From Aestuariivita sp049276915 (GTDB taxonomy: Bacteria > Pseudomonadota > Alphaproteobacteria > Rhodobacterales > Rhodobacteraceae), in the NCBI RefSeq assembly GCF_049276915.1, contig NZ_JBASXK010000102.1, forward strand, positions 1 through 5,270: a DNA stretch of 5,270 nt. Reading direction: 5' to 3'. Positions 4,050 to 5,270 of the stretch are shown here, in pieces. The notes under the pieces were generated by a model. That model searched no databases. It saw only the letters and a program-made list of their open reading frames with translations, and had not been told where the DNA came from. How positions within the stretch are numbered: the stretch's first letter is position 1; each line of letters starts with the position of its first letter. The translations under genes were made by a program, and so were the position numbers.

Positions 4050-5270
4050 TCATCGTATCTCTTGAGTGTCTAGAATAGAGCGAGTACTGTAAGGTGCAGG
4101 CGGGACGGAAAGCTGATCTGCAATAGCCGCGCCACGGCCGGCCATAGGCACGAAGAGGCTCTCCGTCCTGTCCTCCCGGTTACTTGGAACTACCGGCACG
4201 CTTCGGCATAGTGATCGCGCCCGCCGCATCAGCCTCGGATTGGAACGGGAAATCGCCGAGCCAATCGTGCCGCAGGAACTGGTAAGCCGCTTCGACCGTC
4301 GTGAACTGCCGCGACGGCTGGGGGATAGCACAACACGGTCGGTCACAATGATCGCAGTGTTGAAAACCTGTTTGTCAGCGTCGTCATGCAAGTTGATCGC
4401 ATGGTGCGCCAACCAGCCGATGGTGTTGGATTTCCCTGAGCCCGCCGAGTGCTGGATCAGGTAGTTAGAGCCGGTGCCGTGGGTTTTGGCGTGCGCCATG
4501 ATCTTGCGCACAGCGTCGAGCTGCTGAAAGCGCGGGAAGATCATCACCTCGTCCTTGCCCGTCACTTCCATGACCATGAACTGCCCGAAGACATCGAGGA
4601 GCACGGAACGTGAAAAGATCGCCTCGCCCCATGCGCCTGATTTGTAGAGGTAGGCAATGCGATGTTCGTCCTCGACATCGGGATTGCCTGCGCCGCCGTC
4701 GCGGCCTCGGTTGAACGGCAGGAAGCGAGTCTTCCCATTCATCAGCCGCGTGGTCATCGAGACGTTGTCTTCATCGAGCGCGAAGTGAACGAGCGCGCCG
4801 CGCTTGAAAGTCAGAAGTGGCTCACCTGCCGGGGAGCGGTCGTCGCGATACTGCTTCTCAGCGTTGCGGAAGGTCGATCCGGTCAGCAGGTTCTTCGCTT
4901 CGATGGTGACAACGGGCAACCCGTTGACAAAGAGCACCACGTCAAGGCGACCGCCGTGCTTCTGGCTGTACTCGACCTCATCCATTACGGACAGAATGTT
5001 GGCCTGATACTCGGCGACACGCTTGGGCTCCAACGCGCTCGCGGGACGGAAATAGCAAAGGGTGAGCGCTATGCCAGGGACAATCTTGATTCCCTTGCGC
5101 AACACATCAAGAAGGCCGCGATCCTTCAGCGCCTTGTCGAGCTGCTTGAAAAACACGTCTTCAGCCGAAGCCGTGTAGTGTTGGGATAACTTATCCCAAG
5201 CCTCGGGCTGTGTATTCCGCACAAAGCGAAGGACAAGAGCCTTATCCATCGCCAAAGCGCGATCATAATC
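4050..5270 (-). pseudogene. hsdR: hsdR, type I restriction enzyme R subunit: N-terminal part, truncated and chimeric, running off the right edge
   Basis: The frame is open through base 5270, so the true start is outside; the last visible codons read DYDRALAMDKALVLRFVRNTQ, typical of the HsdR N-terminal region. Numbering from the codon at 5255, LDVVLFVNGLPVVTIEAKN holds the nuclease motif D105...E119-x-K121. QY at 135-136 recalls the Q-rich motif of RecB-like nucleases, and FQQLDAVRKI (243-252) precedes Walker A, SAGSGKSNT (270-278). TDRVVL (305-310) is the start of the next helicase motif and should continue DRQLQ. Instead, from 4325 leftward the sequence is unrelated, Arg/Ser-rich and ends at 4050. 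The DEAD-box motif II, the other motor motifs and the C-terminal assembly domain are missing from a protein normally about 1000 residues long. HsdR is the nuclease and translocase of type I restriction complexes (R2M2S); this copy cannot translocate. No hsdM or hsdS is within the window. Confidence 0.85.
4180..4323 (-). pseudogene. Fragment of another gene fused to the broken hsdR end
   Basis: Shifted by one frame relative to hsdR, this stretch gives 47 residues with natural composition, PSRQFTTVEAAYQFLRHDW then LGDFPFQSEADAAGAITM, and a TAA at 4180-4182. In the hsdR frame the same bases give improbable Arg/Ser-rich sequence. It has no start of its own, so it looks like the inside of a gene joined to hsdR by recombination. 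The EAAYQFLxxxW pattern is reminiscent of small alphaproteobacterial DUF982 proteins, or alternatively of the stretch before the ATPase of island-encoded primases; I cannot decide. Bases 4050-4179 to its left contain no recognisable gene on either strand. Confidence 0.45.

Noticed and set aside
4050..4325. Treating the hsdR-frame tail as a genuine C-terminal domain
   Set aside because: Arg/Ser-rich sequence with no motif, while another frame of part of it looks like real protein.
4662..5189. Plus-strand 175-residue open frame opposite hsdR
   Set aside because: The minus strand carries clear nuclease motifs of HsdR; this frame shows no family features.
1..5270. CRISPR array, insertion sequence with terminal repeats, or an intact defence system
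   Set aside because: No regularly spaced repeats, no transposase and no hsdM or hsdS; only a broken hsdR piece is present.

Overview
The window reads as the chromosome of an alphaproteobacterium, most likely a member of the Rhodobacteraceae (roseobacter group). The DNA is GC-rich with GC-ending codons, and the gene set fits: secreted DUF1194 proteins, a small XRE regulator coupled to sdhE, a MarR-type regulator of the kind conserved in alphaproteobacteria, and an AspC-type aminotransferase followed by a small protein I do not recognise. I judged the organism from protein and codon character only.

Layout. Positions 1-938 hold two tandem, overlapping plus-strand genes for secreted von Willebrand-like DUF1194 proteins; the first is cut by the window edge. 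Positions 1003-2228 form a minus-strand block. An XRE-family regulator overlaps sdhE (succinate dehydrogenase flavinylation factor) by 4 bases, and a MarR-family regulator follows 75 bases downstream, with a strong 29-bp inverted repeat in its leader. An 87-base intergenic region separates this block from the divergent plus-strand pair at 2319-3952, a PLP-dependent aspartate-type aminotransferase and a 140-residue protein of unknown function.

The boundary near 3953-4050 separates core-type genes from accessory DNA. It carries what looks like the 3' half of a tRNA (variable loop, T arm, acceptor strand and CCA), without a credible 5' half. It lies against a 10-bp hairpin and is followed by a perfect 14-bp palindrome. 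Beyond it, on the minus strand and running off the right edge, is the N-terminal part of a type I restriction subunit (HsdR). It keeps the nuclease motif and the Walker A motif, then breaks off abruptly at about 4326 into unrelated sequence, so motif II and the rest of the motor are missing. The simplest reading is the decayed end of a restriction-modification island next to a tRNA-type attachment site.

Functionally the left three quarters is central-metabolism housekeeping (SdhE for the TCA cycle and respiration, an aminotransferase linking oxaloacetate or 2-oxoglutarate to amino acids) with two local regulators. I see no clearly new biological system. The places most worth a second look are the tRNA-like island boundary, the chimeric hsdR break and the palindrome in front of the MarR gene.
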